Part shown: positions 39,422-50,000 of the stretch, piece by piece | Layout of the letters: each line of letters starts with the position of its first letter | Numbering within the stretch: the stretch's first letter is position 1 | IMG/VR virus record: IMGVR_UViG_3300032268_001078 | Coordinates: 62,001-126,000 of that record | Direction: 5' to 3' (one strand) | DNA length: 64,000 bases | Origin: a virus | The notes under the pieces: generated by a model | The model's input: the letters and a program-made list of their open reading frames with translations, nothing else | The model's database searches: none | Told to the model about the DNA's origin: nothing | Translations under genes and position numbers: made by a program

Positions 39422-39431
39422 CAATAAATAT
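39422..39431 (-). promoter_or_regulatory. class B upstream motif (sense ATATTTATTG)
   Basis: Only two bases before the tape-measure start; a promoter here would place the transcript start inside the gene. Confidence 0.25.
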
Positions 39432-39435
39432 TTAG

Positions 39436-39666
39436 TTATTTTTTCTTTATAGAAGATACAATATCCGGTTTAAATCGCGATATATCTGGTGTAGACTTAG
39501 AAGAATTTGATCCTTTAGCTGCAGCTTCTTCAGCTTCTGCTTTTTTCTTAAGAAATTCATTGATTTTATGAATATGATATCTTCTGTTAGATATAGGCAT
39601 GTCCCATACTTCACTCCATATGAAACCTCCTCCGCCATGATAAACTAAATCATGGACCTCATTCAT
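39436..39666 (-). CDS. small tail assembly protein
   Basis: 76 residues. N-terminal half EVHDLVYHGGGGFIWSEVWD followed by MPISNRRYHIHKINEFLKKK, similar to the short 'yhfhWs..ei..lp..eRr' tail proteins encoded next to tape measures. The C-terminal half is Lys/Ser/Ala-rich and disordered. It lies between the gp26-like gene and the tape measure, the usual place for tail assembly chaperones. I see no slippery site suggesting frameshift fusion with the upstream gene. Confidence 0.68.
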   Translation of the reverse strand: MNEVHDLVYHGGGGFIWSEVWDMPISNRRYHIHKINEFLKKKAEAEEAAAKGSNSSKSTPDISRFKPDIVSSIKKK

Positions 39667-39676
39667 AAAAATTGGT

Positions 39677-40435
39677 CTATAGTGTAATGTCAGGCCAAAA
39701 AAAGCTCACATTCATTGGTATTGAGGCGCCCTCCACAACGTCTCCTTTACTGTCTGTATAACTAAAAGTCATATCTAGATCAGGCGTAATTTCGTTGATG
39801 AATTTGCGAAGTGCTCTAACATCCATGGAAAGCATGTTGTCCACAAAGTTTCTTATTACTTCGTCACGAGTATCGCCGTTTATTGCGGTTATAGTGTGTT
39901 TGAGGGTAGTAGTAATGTCAAAACTTTCTTGTGGTTTAACTTTTTTCAAACCTTTAATTTCATTGTCAATATTGATTTGATTAGTTTGATTTAAAAGTTT
40001 AAATTTAACACTAACTTTTGACTGAGGTAAAATAAAATCAAACTCATTTTGTCCAGCTATAAATAAGTCTTCATTGATTTTTTTATTTTTCAACTCAGAT
40101 AAATCTATATCTACAGGAATTTTAGCTCCAAATTTGTCTGTTACATCAACACGGTATTTTGCACCGTATCCTAAAATTCTAGCAGCAACTAAAATAGCAT
40201 TTTTATCTCCTGTAATTAATTCGTTGTAATCAATTTTACTTACTATTAAAGACTGTAATAACTTGTCTATTACAATTCCTTTTTCTAAGTAATTTTGGTT
40301 AGTAAGAATGTCTTCTTCACGAGCAGACATGTATTTTAATTCAATTGTACCTGATGATAGTGGACTTGATTCAGGATAGACTAAACCTTTACTTGGTAAA
40401 TCTATAACTTCTGTTGGGAAACGGAACTCGTTCAT
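39677..40435 (-). CDS. T4 gp26-like baseplate protein
   Basis: 252 residues. Starts FRFPTEVIDLPSKGLVYPES, continues with ELKYMSAREEDILTNQNYL and LLQSLI, and ends VPMNVSFFWPD-like (SIPMNVSFFWPDITL). This is the pattern of the T4 base plate protein family (gp26 and relatives), needed for hub assembly. It overlaps the HNH gene by ATGA. Confidence 0.82.
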   Translation of the reverse strand: MNEFRFPTEVIDLPSKGLVYPESSPLSSGTIELKYMSAREEDILTNQNYLEKGIVIDKLLQSLIVSKIDYNELITGDKNAILVAARILGYGAKYRVDVTDKFGAKIPVDIDLSELKNKKINEDLFIAGQNEFDFILPQSKVSVKFKLLNQTNQINIDNEIKGLKKVKPQESFDITTTLKHTITAINGDTRDEVIRNFVDNMLSMDVRALRKFINEITPDLDMTFSYTDSKGDVVEGASIPMNVSFFWPDITL

Positions 40436-41031
40436 ATTTTGATTTTATTTGATTTTTTAATATTTTCTACATGCCACATAGGACGTAAATTTGTATAATG
40501 ATTTAACTTTTTTACTTCTTCTTCTGTTTTTGCTAATGATTTAGGTTTAATATGATCAATACTCCAACTTTCTTTTGTATTACCATAATTTTCCCAACTC
40601 ATACCTTCAATCCACTGTGATTCAATGTGTTCTCTAAATTTATCCCAACTTTCCAAACCTAATATTTCTAATGTTGACTGGTTTTTGTAAATAGAATTTA
40701 TTTTTAATGATTTCCACACGGCATGCATTAATGAATTATGTAATTTTACTAATGGATCCTTTCTTTTATTTTTCATCCATTCATTTTGATATTCTTTAAG
40801 TTGTTGTTTACGAATATCTTTTGGAGTTTTTTCTTTTATAATATAATATTTTTTAAAAGTTTTTTGATGACTTTCTCTATTTTTTTCTGGGTTATTTATT
40901 TTCCATTGTTTAGAAGATATAGAGGCGCATTGTTTACAATTAGATTGTAATCCATCTTTAGAATCTTTGTGTTTACAAAAATTACTAATATCTTTTGTTT
41001 GATTACATTTAGAACAATTTTTTACACTCAT
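40432..41031 (-). CDS. HNH homing endonuclease with N-terminal zinc finger
   Basis: 199 residues. N-terminal CSKCNQTKDISNF...CKQC is a four-Cys zinc finger; the C-terminal HNH part reads SWSIDHIKPKS, then HYTNLRPMWHVEN and KKSNK. It is a paralogue of the HNH protein at 60430: both share the finger, the W(D/E)xxGxxxxSWxIDH core and the KSNK end. Freestanding mobile endonuclease, inserted between tail tube and gp26-like genes, after a terminator and with its own class B-like motif. Confidence 0.85.
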   Translation of the reverse strand: MSVKNCSKCNQTKDISNFCKHKDSKDGLQSNCKQCASISSKQWKINNPEKNRESHQKTFKKYYIIKEKTPKDIRKQQLKEYQNEWMKNKRKDPLVKLHNSLMHAVWKSLKINSIYKNQSTLEILGLESWDKFREHIESQWIEGMSWENYGNTKESWSIDHIKPKSLAKTEEEVKKLNHYTNLRPMWHVENIKKSNKIKI

Positions 41032-41044
41032 ATAACTTTATTTG

Positions 41045-41054
41045 CTATAAATAT
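41045..41054 (-). promoter_or_regulatory. class B upstream motif (sense ATATTTATAG)
   Basis: Thirteen bases before the HNH gene and six bases after the terminator T-run. Confidence 0.35.
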
Positions 41055-41059
41055 TAAAC

Positions 41060-41088
41060 AAAAAAAGAGTCTGGCAAAAACCAGACTC
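41060..41088 (-). terminator. Rho-independent terminator after the tail tube gene
   Basis: Sense stem GAGTCTGG / CCAGACTC with a 6-base loop, then seven Ts. The plus side also carries CTTTTTATTTTT, so it may work in both directions. Confidence 0.85.
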
Positions 41089-41112
41089 CTCTTTTTATTT
41101 TTAAGACTACTA

Positions 41113-41601
41113 TTAGTAGTTCAATATGCAATAATCCATAGCAAGTGTCAACTGAATATCTTTTGTAGCTTCACCTGCTGAATAATCACCTTGTCCAAAA
41201 TCTGCATTTTTAATAAATGCACCTTTGATAATCCATTCACCTACTACATCACCAACTGGACCTAGTTCTGATAAAGTAATGTCTTTTTTATAGAAATCAC
41301 TGTAACCATCACGTCCTGTTACTGATTCGTGTGATAAACGAATCCATTCCATTGTTACTTGTTCGCCTGAAGGAGTAACTGGATCCCAAAGTGTTAAGTC
41401 CATATCTGACCATCTAGCTTTTCCTTTGATTTTACGATAAACATTAATGTGATCTAAAACAATCTCATTTAAGTTTACTGTTGGAAATTTAACTTTATGG
41501 ACCAAATACGCAGGAACACCCTGGATAGTCATTAACCAGCGATTTTGAACTTTAGGTTCGAACGCTGTGAAAAATATTTCGTTTGAATTTAATACTGGCA
41601 T
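41113..41601 (-). CDS. tail tube protein (T4 gp19-like)
   Basis: 162 residues, the gp19 length (163). Signature features: FEPKVQNRWLMTIQGVPAYL, KVKFPTVNLNEIVLDHINVY, the KGKARWSDMDLTLWDPVTPS block and a C-terminal strand IQLTLAMDYCIL. It polymerises as stacked hexamers inside the sheath. Follows the sheath gene and is closed by a strong terminator, so sheath and tube output is insulated from the genes behind. Confidence 0.93.
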   Translation of the reverse strand: MPVLNSNEIFFTAFEPKVQNRWLMTIQGVPAYLVHKVKFPTVNLNEIVLDHINVYRKIKGKARWSDMDLTLWDPVTPSGEQVTMEWIRLSHESVTGRDGYSDFYKKDITLSELGPVGDVVGEWIIKGAFIKNADFGQGDYSAGEATKDIQLTLAMDYCILNY

Positions 41602-41626
41602 CTTATTTAGTTTTTATCTTGTTCTA

Positions 41627-41636
41627 TAATAAATAT
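41627..41636 (-). promoter_or_regulatory. class B upstream motif (sense ATATTTATTA)
   Basis: Perfect decamer 25 bases before the tail tube start, the longest spacing seen and the one best suited to a promoter. Confidence 0.5.
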
Positions 41637-41642
41637 GTTATA

Positions 41643-43370
41643 TTAAGAGAATGTTACACCTGTTGGAGTAATGTTGAATGTTAAATAAATAAATTCAATA
41701 GTTTTAGTAGGTTGAATGTAAATTTGTCCAACTAGTTGATTTCTATCGATTACATCTGCTGTATTATTAGTATCATCCATTACTACTTTGTAAGCATACA
41801 AACCTTGTCTTTGTTGTACACTTTCCAAATATGGATTAACTTGACTTAAAAAATTATTTCTTGTAGAAATAGTGTTTTGTTCAAACAATAAACTTTCAGC
41901 AATATTTCCAATATAACGTTTAAGAGCAATTAACAATCTACGAACATTTACTCGATCTAAAGCACTAGCTTGAGTTTGTAAGGTTTTCTGTCCGTAAGCT
42001 ACTAAACCAACACCAGGGAAACTAGCAATTGGATTAACTTTACCTTGATATAATTTGTCTCTGTCAGTTGTTTGTAGTTTTCTTTCTGCTTGTAAAGCAC
42101 CACCAATTCCACCTCTGTTTAAACCAGCTGGAGCAAACCACTCAGCACTAACTTTATCGTTAAAGCTATAAACACCTGGCATTACTGTTGAAGCCGGAAC
42201 CCATACTAATTTACCTGAAGCTTGACTTAATACTTGAACCCAAGGCCAATAAGCAGCAGCATAGTTAGTATTCATAGTAGCAGCTTGATTTACAACAGCA
42301 CCTACTGTAGCACCATAAGCATAAAGATCAGTAATATAAAAACAATCACCTCTATCTTCAGCTACATTAATAAAACTTGAAACAGCTGAACTGTGTAAAT
42401 TTTGAGTTAAACCTGGAGTAGCTAATAATTGATAATCATATTCTTCTGGATTATCTAATAAATTTGAAGCAGTAATATAATTACCTACTGTAAGTCCTTG
42501 AGTAGTAGTACTAATATTTTCAAATAAGTTTGTAACTGTACTTAAATCATTTCCTTCAGCTCCTCCAAAACTTCCTGAACCTAATACTGGAATAGAAGCA
42601 GTGTAAATACTATTAACAGCACCATTATTTAAGAAATAATTTGGAGTTGGAGTTAGTACACTGTTTACTCTTACATATCTTGAACTATTAGGATAGTTAC
42701 CAGTTTGATTTAAATAATATTGACCTGTAGTAGAATCATAAGCAACATTCACATTTCTGTCTCCAATTACTCGTGAAATATAATTAGGACTATTTGGATC
42801 TAAACTTAAGTTAGTAAAAGTTTCAAGAACAGTTTTATTTAAACTAGTATCATTACCTTGACGAATCAATAATGAAAATAAACCAGATCCTGTGTCAGAT
42901 GCGACTACTTCCCATCTTACGTTATCCACTGAACCACTAATTAAAGCTCCATTAGATAATTGAGATCCAGAACTAAAACTATTCATAATAGTACCTTGAC
43001 CAAGTGTACTTAATGTAAATGAAGCTGAATTGTTAGAAGCTGAAGTAAGATAATTAGCTATTGAACTTGTAGCAGAAGTATATGATCCTGATGTTACGCG
43101 AGTAACTAAAATTGTACTTCCACCTTGTTGAAAGTAGTTGTAAGCAGCTATTGAAGTTAAAAACTCATAATTCACAGATGCACTAGTAAATACATCTCCA
43201 TATCTTCCTTTAAAATCAGAGTATGAAGTAACAAGTGTAGGGATATTTGGTTGGCCTTTAACTGTAGGTCCAACTAAAGCTAAACCTGCTGTAATCGTTC
43301 CCTGAACGATTTGTGATGTATCATTTTCGTTTAATACAATGCCTGGTGATAATAATATTTCGTTTGCCAT
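41643..43370 (-). CDS. contractile tail sheath protein (T4 gp18-like)
   Basis: 575 residues (T4 gp18 is 659). Starts NEILLSPGIVLNENDTSQIV and AGLALVGPTVKGQPN, as sheath proteins do. The conserved C-terminal sheath domain has FPGVGLVAYGQKTLQ, ALDRVNVRRLLIALKRYI, FEQNTISTRNNFLSQVNPYL and QLVGQIYIQPTKTIEFIYL. Contracts to drive the tube through the envelope. Class B motif 19 bases upstream, following a terminator. Confidence 0.95.
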   Translation of the reverse strand: MANEILLSPGIVLNENDTSQIVQGTITAGLALVGPTVKGQPNIPTLVTSYSDFKGRYGDVFTSASVNYEFLTSIAAYNYFQQGGSTILVTRVTSGSYTSATSSIANYLTSASNNSASFTLSTLGQGTIMNSFSSGSQLSNGALISGSVDNVRWEVVASDTGSGLFSLLIRQGNDTSLNKTVLETFTNLSLDPNSPNYISRVIGDRNVNVAYDSTTGQYYLNQTGNYPNSSRYVRVNSVLTPTPNYFLNNGAVNSIYTASIPVLGSGSFGGAEGNDLSTVTNLFENISTTTQGLTVGNYITASNLLDNPEEYDYQLLATPGLTQNLHSSAVSSFINVAEDRGDCFYITDLYAYGATVGAVVNQAATMNTNYAAAYWPWVQVLSQASGKLVWVPASTVMPGVYSFNDKVSAEWFAPAGLNRGGIGGALQAERKLQTTDRDKLYQGKVNPIASFPGVGLVAYGQKTLQTQASALDRVNVRRLLIALKRYIGNIAESLLFEQNTISTRNNFLSQVNPYLESVQQRQGLYAYKVVMDDTNNTADVIDRNQLVGQIYIQPTKTIEFIYLTFNITPTGVTFS

Positions 43371-43389
43371 TTTATTAGGTTGTTTCTAG

Positions 43390-43399
43390 TAATAAATAT
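43390..43399 (-). promoter_or_regulatory. class B upstream motif (sense ATATTTATTA)
   Basis: Nineteen bases before the sheath start, downstream of the hairpin at 43421-43441. Confidence 0.5.
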
Positions 43400-43420
43400 G
43401 GACTAAAATATTAAAACACC

Positions 43421-43441
43421 AAAGGACCCATAAGGGTCCTC
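43421..43441 (-). terminator. probable terminator after the 82-aa gene
   Basis: Sense stem AGGACCC / GGGTCCT with a TTAT loop. The tail TTGGTGTTTTAATATTTT is T-rich but interrupted, so strength is uncertain. It lies in the 94-base gap before the sheath gene. Confidence 0.65.
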
Positions 43442-43464
43442 TAGTTAATAGTATTTTAAATTGA

Positions 43465-43713
43465 TTAAGCAGGAATAAATTCACCTTTATCAAGATCAAT
43501 GGTTCCTACACCATATTTTTCTTGGAAAAATTTACCAGTTTCTTGTTCTTTAGTTTTTAGTTCGTTAAAGTATTTTACTACTTCTTCTCTTCTAGCTTCA
43601 ATTTGTAATTTAGTAATTTCTAAACTACCTAATTCTTGTGCTACTGCTTGATTTTCTTTTTGTAACTCTTGCAATTGTTCGATTTCTTCGATTGTAAGTT
43701 TTGTGTTTTCCAT
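43465..43713 (-). CDS. small coiled-coil protein (prefoldin-like pattern)
   Basis: 82 residues, almost wholly helical with heptads (TIEEIEQLQELQKENQAVAQ, LEITKLQIEARREEVVKYF), ending YGVGTIDLDKGEF. Two helices joined near residue 30 resemble a prefoldin-type hairpin. Similar small proteins are common in tail regions of related phages, as I recall. Role unknown; possibly assembly chaperone. Confidence 0.7.
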   Translation of the reverse strand: MENTKLTIEEIEQLQELQKENQAVAQELGSLEITKLQIEARREEVVKYFNELKTKEQETGKFFQEKYGVGTIDLDKGEFIPA

Positions 43714-43737
43714 ATAACGTTATTTTTTTTTATTTAT

Positions 43738-44076
43738 TTAAGATGGTGTTTCTTCTGTTGGAATGCCTGTGATTTCAAATGTACTAGTTGGATATGAAAT
43801 TTCCAAGCTTTCTTTTACTTTTGTTGTAACATAATAAAGACATTTGTCAACTACAGTGTATCCTGTTTCCATTTTAGGAGCCTCAGCTGTATCTACATAA
43901 AACGGCCAGCAAGCAATTGAGCCAACTCCGTCTAAAAATGCTTGTTTAGATGGATACATAAAACAGTCTACAGGTATTTGAGTTCCTGCTACTGGATAAT
44001 GTAGGGTCAAACGGAAATAAGGTTGTGTGTATGTTCCGTAGTTGTAATCTAATGTATTTGTAACTTGTATTGCCAT
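43738..44076 (-). CDS. hypothetical structural-region protein
   Basis: 112 residues, beta-rich: YGTYTQPYFRLTLHYPVAGT, IPVDCFMYPSKQAFLDGVGS and ESLEISYPTSTFEITGIPTE. Family not recognised. It lies between the fibre block and the sheath with a class B motif four bases upstream; probably a small virion or fibre-associated protein. Confidence 0.68.
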   Translation of the reverse strand: MAIQVTNTLDYNYGTYTQPYFRLTLHYPVAGTQIPVDCFMYPSKQAFLDGVGSIACWPFYVDTAEAPKMETGYTVVDKCLYYVTTKVKESLEISYPTSTFEITGIPTEETPS

Positions 44077-44080
44077 ATAG

Positions 44081-44090
44081 TAATAAATAT
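44081..44090 (-). promoter_or_regulatory. class B upstream motif (sense ATATTTATTA)
   Basis: Perfect decamer four bases before the 112-residue gene. Confidence 0.35.
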
Positions 44091-44109
44091 GTAGAAAAAA
44101 TGTTAAATA

Positions 44110-47007
44110 TTAAGCTATTTGCTGGATGATTAGCTGTGTATTTAAATCTCCTCTAATATATTCTCCAGATTGTGCATTGGCAGCTGGTGTAGTTCTAATT
44201 TTAATATCAGTATTTACAGCAGGTGTATAAATAAAATCTAGCGTCCCATCACTTATGTTATTACTTCCATTAGTTGATTGTACTATTTCAACTGTAGGTC
44301 CTATTTGTATATTAGTACTATCATAACAAGAATACTGTAGTAAGTAAGCAGCTGCTGCTGACCATGCTAGTCTTGAAGTAATTCTATAAACTTTCCCTCC
44401 AGTTAAAGAAGCAATTCCAGTTATTGGATTATAAGGTATTCCTTTAATAACTGCAATAGTATCAAATAAAATATCTCGATTTGTCCATGTTTGTGGAAAT
44501 GGAATTGTTTGGTTTGTATTTAAGGTAACATATAAATAATCATTAGGTAATCCGTTATATGAAGATGCTGTTACTGCTCCTACAAATTGTGTATTACCTG
44601 TTTGTAAATTCATATACAATAACCCAGCATTACTTCCTCCGGTATTACTTCCTCGTAAAACTCTAAATTGGTCTTGCCAAGTATCTAACATAGAAGCAGA
44701 TGAATACAACCCTCCAGAAGCTGCAAGTAATATCTGACCTCCTTCCCCAGTTCCTCCGGCAAATGATGGATATACATTTAATGTATTTTCTGTGGATGGT
44801 GTACTTGTAATATTACCAATTGTTACTGCTTGGTTTAAGTTATTAACAAAAGAAGCTGTTAAAGCAAATGAACTACTGATTGCATTATTAGCCCATGAAC
44901 TAGTTCCGAATAAAGATCCAGTGATTGTGGGTGCAATTAAGGATCCTGTTACTGTTAACCCGTTTGTAAATCTACCTAGACCGTCATTTCTTATAATGAG
45001 TCTTGTTAATGTACCTGTTATTATTTCTAATGAACCTGAGTTGTTATTTATGTCAATTGCATTACCTCCAGCTGCTATACTTTGAATCATTGAATGATTA
45101 GTAGCATTTGATTCCAGTTTAAGGATATTTACAGATGCTGAGATATGTAATCTATTAGTTGGACTAATAGTTCCAATACCTACATTGTTGCTTGCATCTA
45201 GAACTAATTTAGGGGTATTATCTGATCCTCTTGTAAATCCGATAACAGAACCAAAAATTCCAAGACGCATTTGAGTGCTTGATCCTCCGCCCCCGATTAT
45301 ATCCAAGTATGCACTTAACGCACCAGTATTTCTAAAGTCAGCAACTACAATTTCGTTGCTGCTGACCTCTAAAGGCCTATTATTTCCGGTTGTGTTATTT
45401 AAAATAACTTTACCTGTGGTTTTAAAAGTTCCATTTAGATCTAAGTTAGTAGTTGGATTTGCAACCCCTATACCAACATTTCCACCAACATATGCTATAT
45501 TGGAGCCAGTTTGAAACCAAGGAAATGATGATGTTAAAGCAAAAGAACTACTTAAAGCATAAGAAGAACTTAATGTATAAGATGAACTTATTGTATTTGA
45601 ACTAGAAACTGCAAATGAACTACTTAAAGCAAAAGAACTACTTACTGCTCTAGATGAAGATACAGCAAATGAACTACTTACGGCATTTAACACATAACTT
45701 GCTGTTTGTGCTGTTACAATATAAGATGCTGTCACCGCATTTGACGACCAGCTTGATGTTCCAAATAATTGACCTGTGAATGATCCGGAGAACGAACCTG
45801 TATTGCTTAGAAATTGATCTACTCTATTTGCTGTTACAATAAGTGAAGGTATGCCTGGTACTACTCCAAATGCTGATTCTGCGTGTAATCGTACGTTAGC
45901 ATCAGGTGAATACCACATTAATTGAAAGTAATCATTTGCAGCAGCATTAACAAAGAAATTCCATGCTGCGACATAATGAGCACCATTACCAACTAATTGT
46001 ATAGATGTAGCAGAATCACTTATGTTAGTTCCATTTTTTCTAATCCATACCCATATCTCATCTGTTCCACTGTCTGTTTTATCTACTTGTGCTGAGAATT
46101 GTATGTCGTAAACTCCGGGATTCTCTACCTTAATATAGGTATTGAAAGGGCTTGTTGATCCAGAGATAGATACTCCATTTGAAATATCAGTCACATTCAA
46201 AGACATTGATCTAGCAGTACTTGCTACATTCGTCTGTGTTTGTGTAGAGTAAAAACTACCGTATGAACCAGTAGCTGTATTTCCGCTTCCACCTGATCCA
46301 CCAGTTGATGTAATTGTGACTTGTCCTAAGCCATTACTTGGTGATAATGTAATATTTGCTCCTGCAAGTAACTGGGTCACTCCGCCGTTCAAAGCATAAC
46401 TTGCTGTGGTAGCTTGAGAGGAAGTTCCTGTTAAATTACCTATAATAGATCCACTTACATTTAAAGAACCTGTAAGATATAACGCATTGTTATTAAGTAA
46501 TGTAAAATTACTACTACCACTAAATAAACCTCCATTATTAAACTGTAAAGAATACAAAGGACCATTTGGAACTCCACTACCAGTACTTGCTAATATAGCA
46601 TTCACTGTTACTATTCCTGTACCTCCCACAGGAGATAAAATAACATTAGTACCCGCTATAATTTGAGTAACTCCACCATTTAATGCATAAGAACTGCTCA
46701 GAGCATAAGACGCGGTACTAGCATAAGAGGCAGATATTGGTACTAATGTACTTAAATTTCTTTCAAAAGTACTATTGTCTCCTCTAGTAGCTGTTAAAAA
46801 TGGATTTGAAAAATTTAAATCAACAACAAATGATCCTGTATTTATACTACTTCCTGTAGACCTTAAATTTATTATATTTTGATTTTTATTTTGTTGTTGT
46901 TTTATAAATGCATTTCCGTCGTATGAATTAATAAGTATGTCTCCTACATTTAATTGTTTAGTAGTAGGAGTAAAATTAGGTATTTGTGTTACTTTAATTG
47001 AAGACAT
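44110..47007 (-). CDS. tail fibre protein with SSSYALSSSFAV repeats
   Basis: 965 residues. N-terminal attachment-like part (SSIKVTQIPNFTPTTKQLNV), repeated GTSSxxTTASYALNGGVTQ modules, an Ala/Ser-rich array around 470-520 (SSSFALSSSFAVSSSNTISS), then VGIGVANPTTNLDLNGTFKT-type strands found in fibres. A beta-sandwich region (~250-380) has IKVENPGVYDIQFSAQVDKT, like a C1q/TNF-type jelly roll. The C-terminus GVVTASSYNGLPNDYLYVTL and QSGEYIRGDLNTQLIIQ may be the receptor-binding tip. Last of three related fibre genes. Confidence 0.78.
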   Translation of the reverse strand: MSSIKVTQIPNFTPTTKQLNVGDILINSYDGNAFIKQQQNKNQNIINLRSTGSSINTGSFVVDLNFSNPFLTATRGDNSTFERNLSTLVPISASYASTASYALSSSYALNGGVTQIIAGTNVILSPVGGTGIVTVNAILASTGSGVPNGPLYSLQFNNGGLFSGSSNFTLLNNNALYLTGSLNVSGSIIGNLTGTSSQATTASYALNGGVTQLLAGANITLSPSNGLGQVTITSTGGSGGSGNTATGSYGSFYSTQTQTNVASTARSMSLNVTDISNGVSISGSTSPFNTYIKVENPGVYDIQFSAQVDKTDSGTDEIWVWIRKNGTNISDSATSIQLVGNGAHYVAAWNFFVNAAANDYFQLMWYSPDANVRLHAESAFGVVPGIPSLIVTANRVDQFLSNTGSFSGSFTGQLFGTSSWSSNAVTASYIVTAQTASYVLNAVSSSFAVSSSRAVSSSFALSSSFAVSSSNTISSSYTLSSSYALSSSFALTSSFPWFQTGSNIAYVGGNVGIGVANPTTNLDLNGTFKTTGKVILNNTTGNNRPLEVSSNEIVVADFRNTGALSAYLDIIGGGGSSTQMRLGIFGSVIGFTRGSDNTPKLVLDASNNVGIGTISPTNRLHISASVNILKLESNATNHSMIQSIAAGGNAIDINNNSGSLEIITGTLTRLIIRNDGLGRFTNGLTVTGSLIAPTITGSLFGTSSWANNAISSSFALTASFVNNLNQAVTIGNITSTPSTENTLNVYPSFAGGTGEGGQILLAASGGLYSSASMLDTWQDQFRVLRGSNTGGSNAGLLYMNLQTGNTQFVGAVTASSYNGLPNDYLYVTLNTNQTIPFPQTWTNRDILFDTIAVIKGIPYNPITGIASLTGGKVYRITSRLAWSAAAAYLLQYSCYDSTNIQIGPTVEIVQSTNGSNNISDGTLDFIYTPAVNTDIKIRTTPAANAQSGEYIRGDLNTQLIIQQIA

Positions 47008-47013
47008 GGTTTA

Positions 47014-47023
47014 ATATAAATAT
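47014..47023 (-). promoter_or_regulatory. class B-like upstream motif (sense ATATTTATAT)
   Basis: Six bases before the 965-residue fibre gene, in the 19-base gap. Confidence 0.3.
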
Positions 47024-47026
47024 AAA

Positions 47027-50000
47027 TCAATATAAAGCATTCCATACTGATCCATCCCAAAAATAAGGTTTTGGAGGAATACTTGAGGATACTGCAAAAG
47101 AACCAGCTAGTATATTCACTGTAGGTAGTGGATCTTGTGGCTGTAATGTAAAAATAGCACCAGATCCAGTAATACTTAAACTACCTGATATTGATGTAAT
47201 AGATCCACTAACTGATATTCTTTGGGTACCTTGACCATCAGCAATTATAATTCTATTATTGTAAACTCCATCAGGTAAAACAACATTTGCTCCTATTATA
47301 GTATTATTTGAACCAGAAACACCAGATCCTGATATGTTATTGTATCCAATAACTGTATTGTTAGATCCAAATCTAACTCCTTGCATTGTTCTATAACCTA
47401 AAACAACATTATTTGATCCAGTGATATTTTGTAAAGATTGAAATCCAATAGATGTGTTATTTGATGTTGCTGTAGCAGAAGTTGAAATCATAGAATCAGT
47501 TCCAATTGCTAAATTACCAGCTGCTGTAGTTATTGATGATAAAGCATTAGCACCTATTGCTAAATTATCATCACCTGTTGTAATATTTCTTAAAGCACTT
47601 GAACCTATAGCGATGCTGTCTTGAGCTCCTGAACCAGATACCATTGCTTGGTATCCAATAGCAATATTATTATTTACTGTAGTTAAGAATTTTAAGGCTT
47701 CAAATCCTATTGCTATATTATTATCTCCTGATGTGACATTTGATCCAGCATCTACTCCTATAAAAATAGAAGAACCAGCGCCTGTTGCTAATTTACCAGC
47801 TCTTAATCCTATTGCTATGTTATTACCAAAACTTGTATTTGAAAATAAAGCCTCAGTTCCTATAGCAATATTATTATCACCGGTTGTAGTTGCATAAGAA
47901 GCTGAGTTTCCTATAGCTATATTATTAGTTATTGAAGTTGTACTTGCTGTAAATACATCAAAACCAATACCTATATTATTATTAGAACCATTACTAGTGA
48001 CTAAAGGCATTATATTATTGCCTAATGCAATATTTCTAAAAGTACTAGTAGCAGATACTAATGATCCTGATCCTATTGCTATATTATTTCGACCACTTAT
48101 AGCACTAGCAGCTAAATTCAATGTAGATAATGCTCTTGGATCACCTAGTACTAAATTAGTCGTATTACTACCAGATCCTTCACTTATAAAAACTCCATTA
48201 ATTCCATTTGTAGAATTTATTGTGTCTAAGTTTGCAATAGATGAAGTTAATATACCATTAATACTTGATGTTCCATTAACTATAAAATTTCCAGTAAATG
48301 GATTTGTAAATATACCTGTTAAATTAGAACCATTTCCATAATAAGCAGATGCTGATACCGCACCAATTACATTAAAGTATGTTGTTCCATTATAATTTGT
48401 ATTAAATCCTTTTATTGGTAATGCAGTAAAATTATTATTACTATCAACAGAATAACCTTGAGCAACAAAATTTAAATCAATTATATTTAGATAAGTAGTG
48501 TCTGTTTGAAAATCTAAGTAACTTAATGTGTTAGATCCAATTGCAGATACAGGATCTTCACCGTCATAGTAAGTATAAGGAAATCCCTGGTTAAATTGTA
48601 GTCTTGTATTTAATCTATTAAAAACATCAACTCCACTTTGTGCATTTCTTGATAAATTAATAAAATTAGCATCAACAGCATAATTATTGACAAGTTTACC
48701 AAATTGTAAGTATTTCTTATCTAAGTTATTATTCCCAATTATTAATAAGTTATTAATAGATGCTGTATTAGTTATAGTTAATGGTCCTCTAAATTCACTT
48801 CCTGAAGCTAAGTAAAGTGGAGATATAATTGAACTACTTACATTTAATACACCATTAACATTAGTTGTACTATTTAAATTAATAGTACCATTATTAATAG
48901 TTGATCCTGTGTTATAGTACCTAACAGATGTATCATTATCTAAACTTGAAGTTGTGATATAAGCAGTTGCTATTACTCTATTTACTAAATAGTCAGGGTC
49001 ACCACCGGTATAATAAGTAGTTGTTCCTGTTACTATACCTAAAAATTTATAATTAGGAATATTATATCCATCTGTTTGTGTTTGACTACCACTACTGTAA
49101 AATACTTTTGTTCCTATTTGAGGAAAAGAAATACTACCAGCAAATGCATCAACATAAAAAGATGAACCGGATGTAATTGAATAACTTACTGAACCTGATC
49201 CTATATCATATAATCCATCCCACTGTTGATTAATTATAGATGGTTTGTTTGAATAAGAAGTTAAGTTTATACTTGAACTATTAAAAACACTATTTTGTAT
49301 AACAGTATCATTAGTAATATTAAAATTTTGTATATCTGAATTTAAAGGTCCGTCTAAATCTATAGAACCGGATATGCGTGCTGAACCTGTGAAAGGAAAC
49401 GCTCCACCACCACCAGTTGAACTCACTGTTACATTTCCTCCACTACCTGATGTGATTAAAATATCTGCACCACCTATGATTGTTGTTACACCACCATTTA
49501 ACGCATAAGAAGCAGTTACTGCTCTTGAACTTGTTCCTAATAATGAACCAGTAAATGAAGTTGCTATTAATGATCCTGTTAATGTTAAACTTCCACTTAT
49601 AGTTGTATTACCTCTTATAGATGTACTACCACTTACAGTTGTACTACCGGTTATAGTTGTACTTCCGCTTATTATTGTATTACCTCTTATAGATGTACTA
49701 CCGGTTATAGTTGTACTTCCACTTATTATTGTATTACCTTTTACAGTTGTACTACCATTTATAGTTGTATTACCTCCTATAGTTGTATCACCATTTACAG
49801 TTGTATCACCATTTAAATTAATAGATCCAGAACCTGGGCTTGGAACTCCATTATAAAATCTAATAGTATTAGGGTATAAGTCTGGCCATGATGTTGTAGT
49901 GTATGCAATACATACAGCATAATATTTTGAGTTAGGATCTTCACCACCAATGATTTCATTGTAACTTTGTGAAACTATACCTAAAAATTTATACTCAGGA

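Noticed and set aside
39447-39638. 63-codon alternative frame under the small tail protein
   Set aside because: Fully nested in the 39436-39666 gene, whose product matches a tail-protein pattern; the alternative does not.
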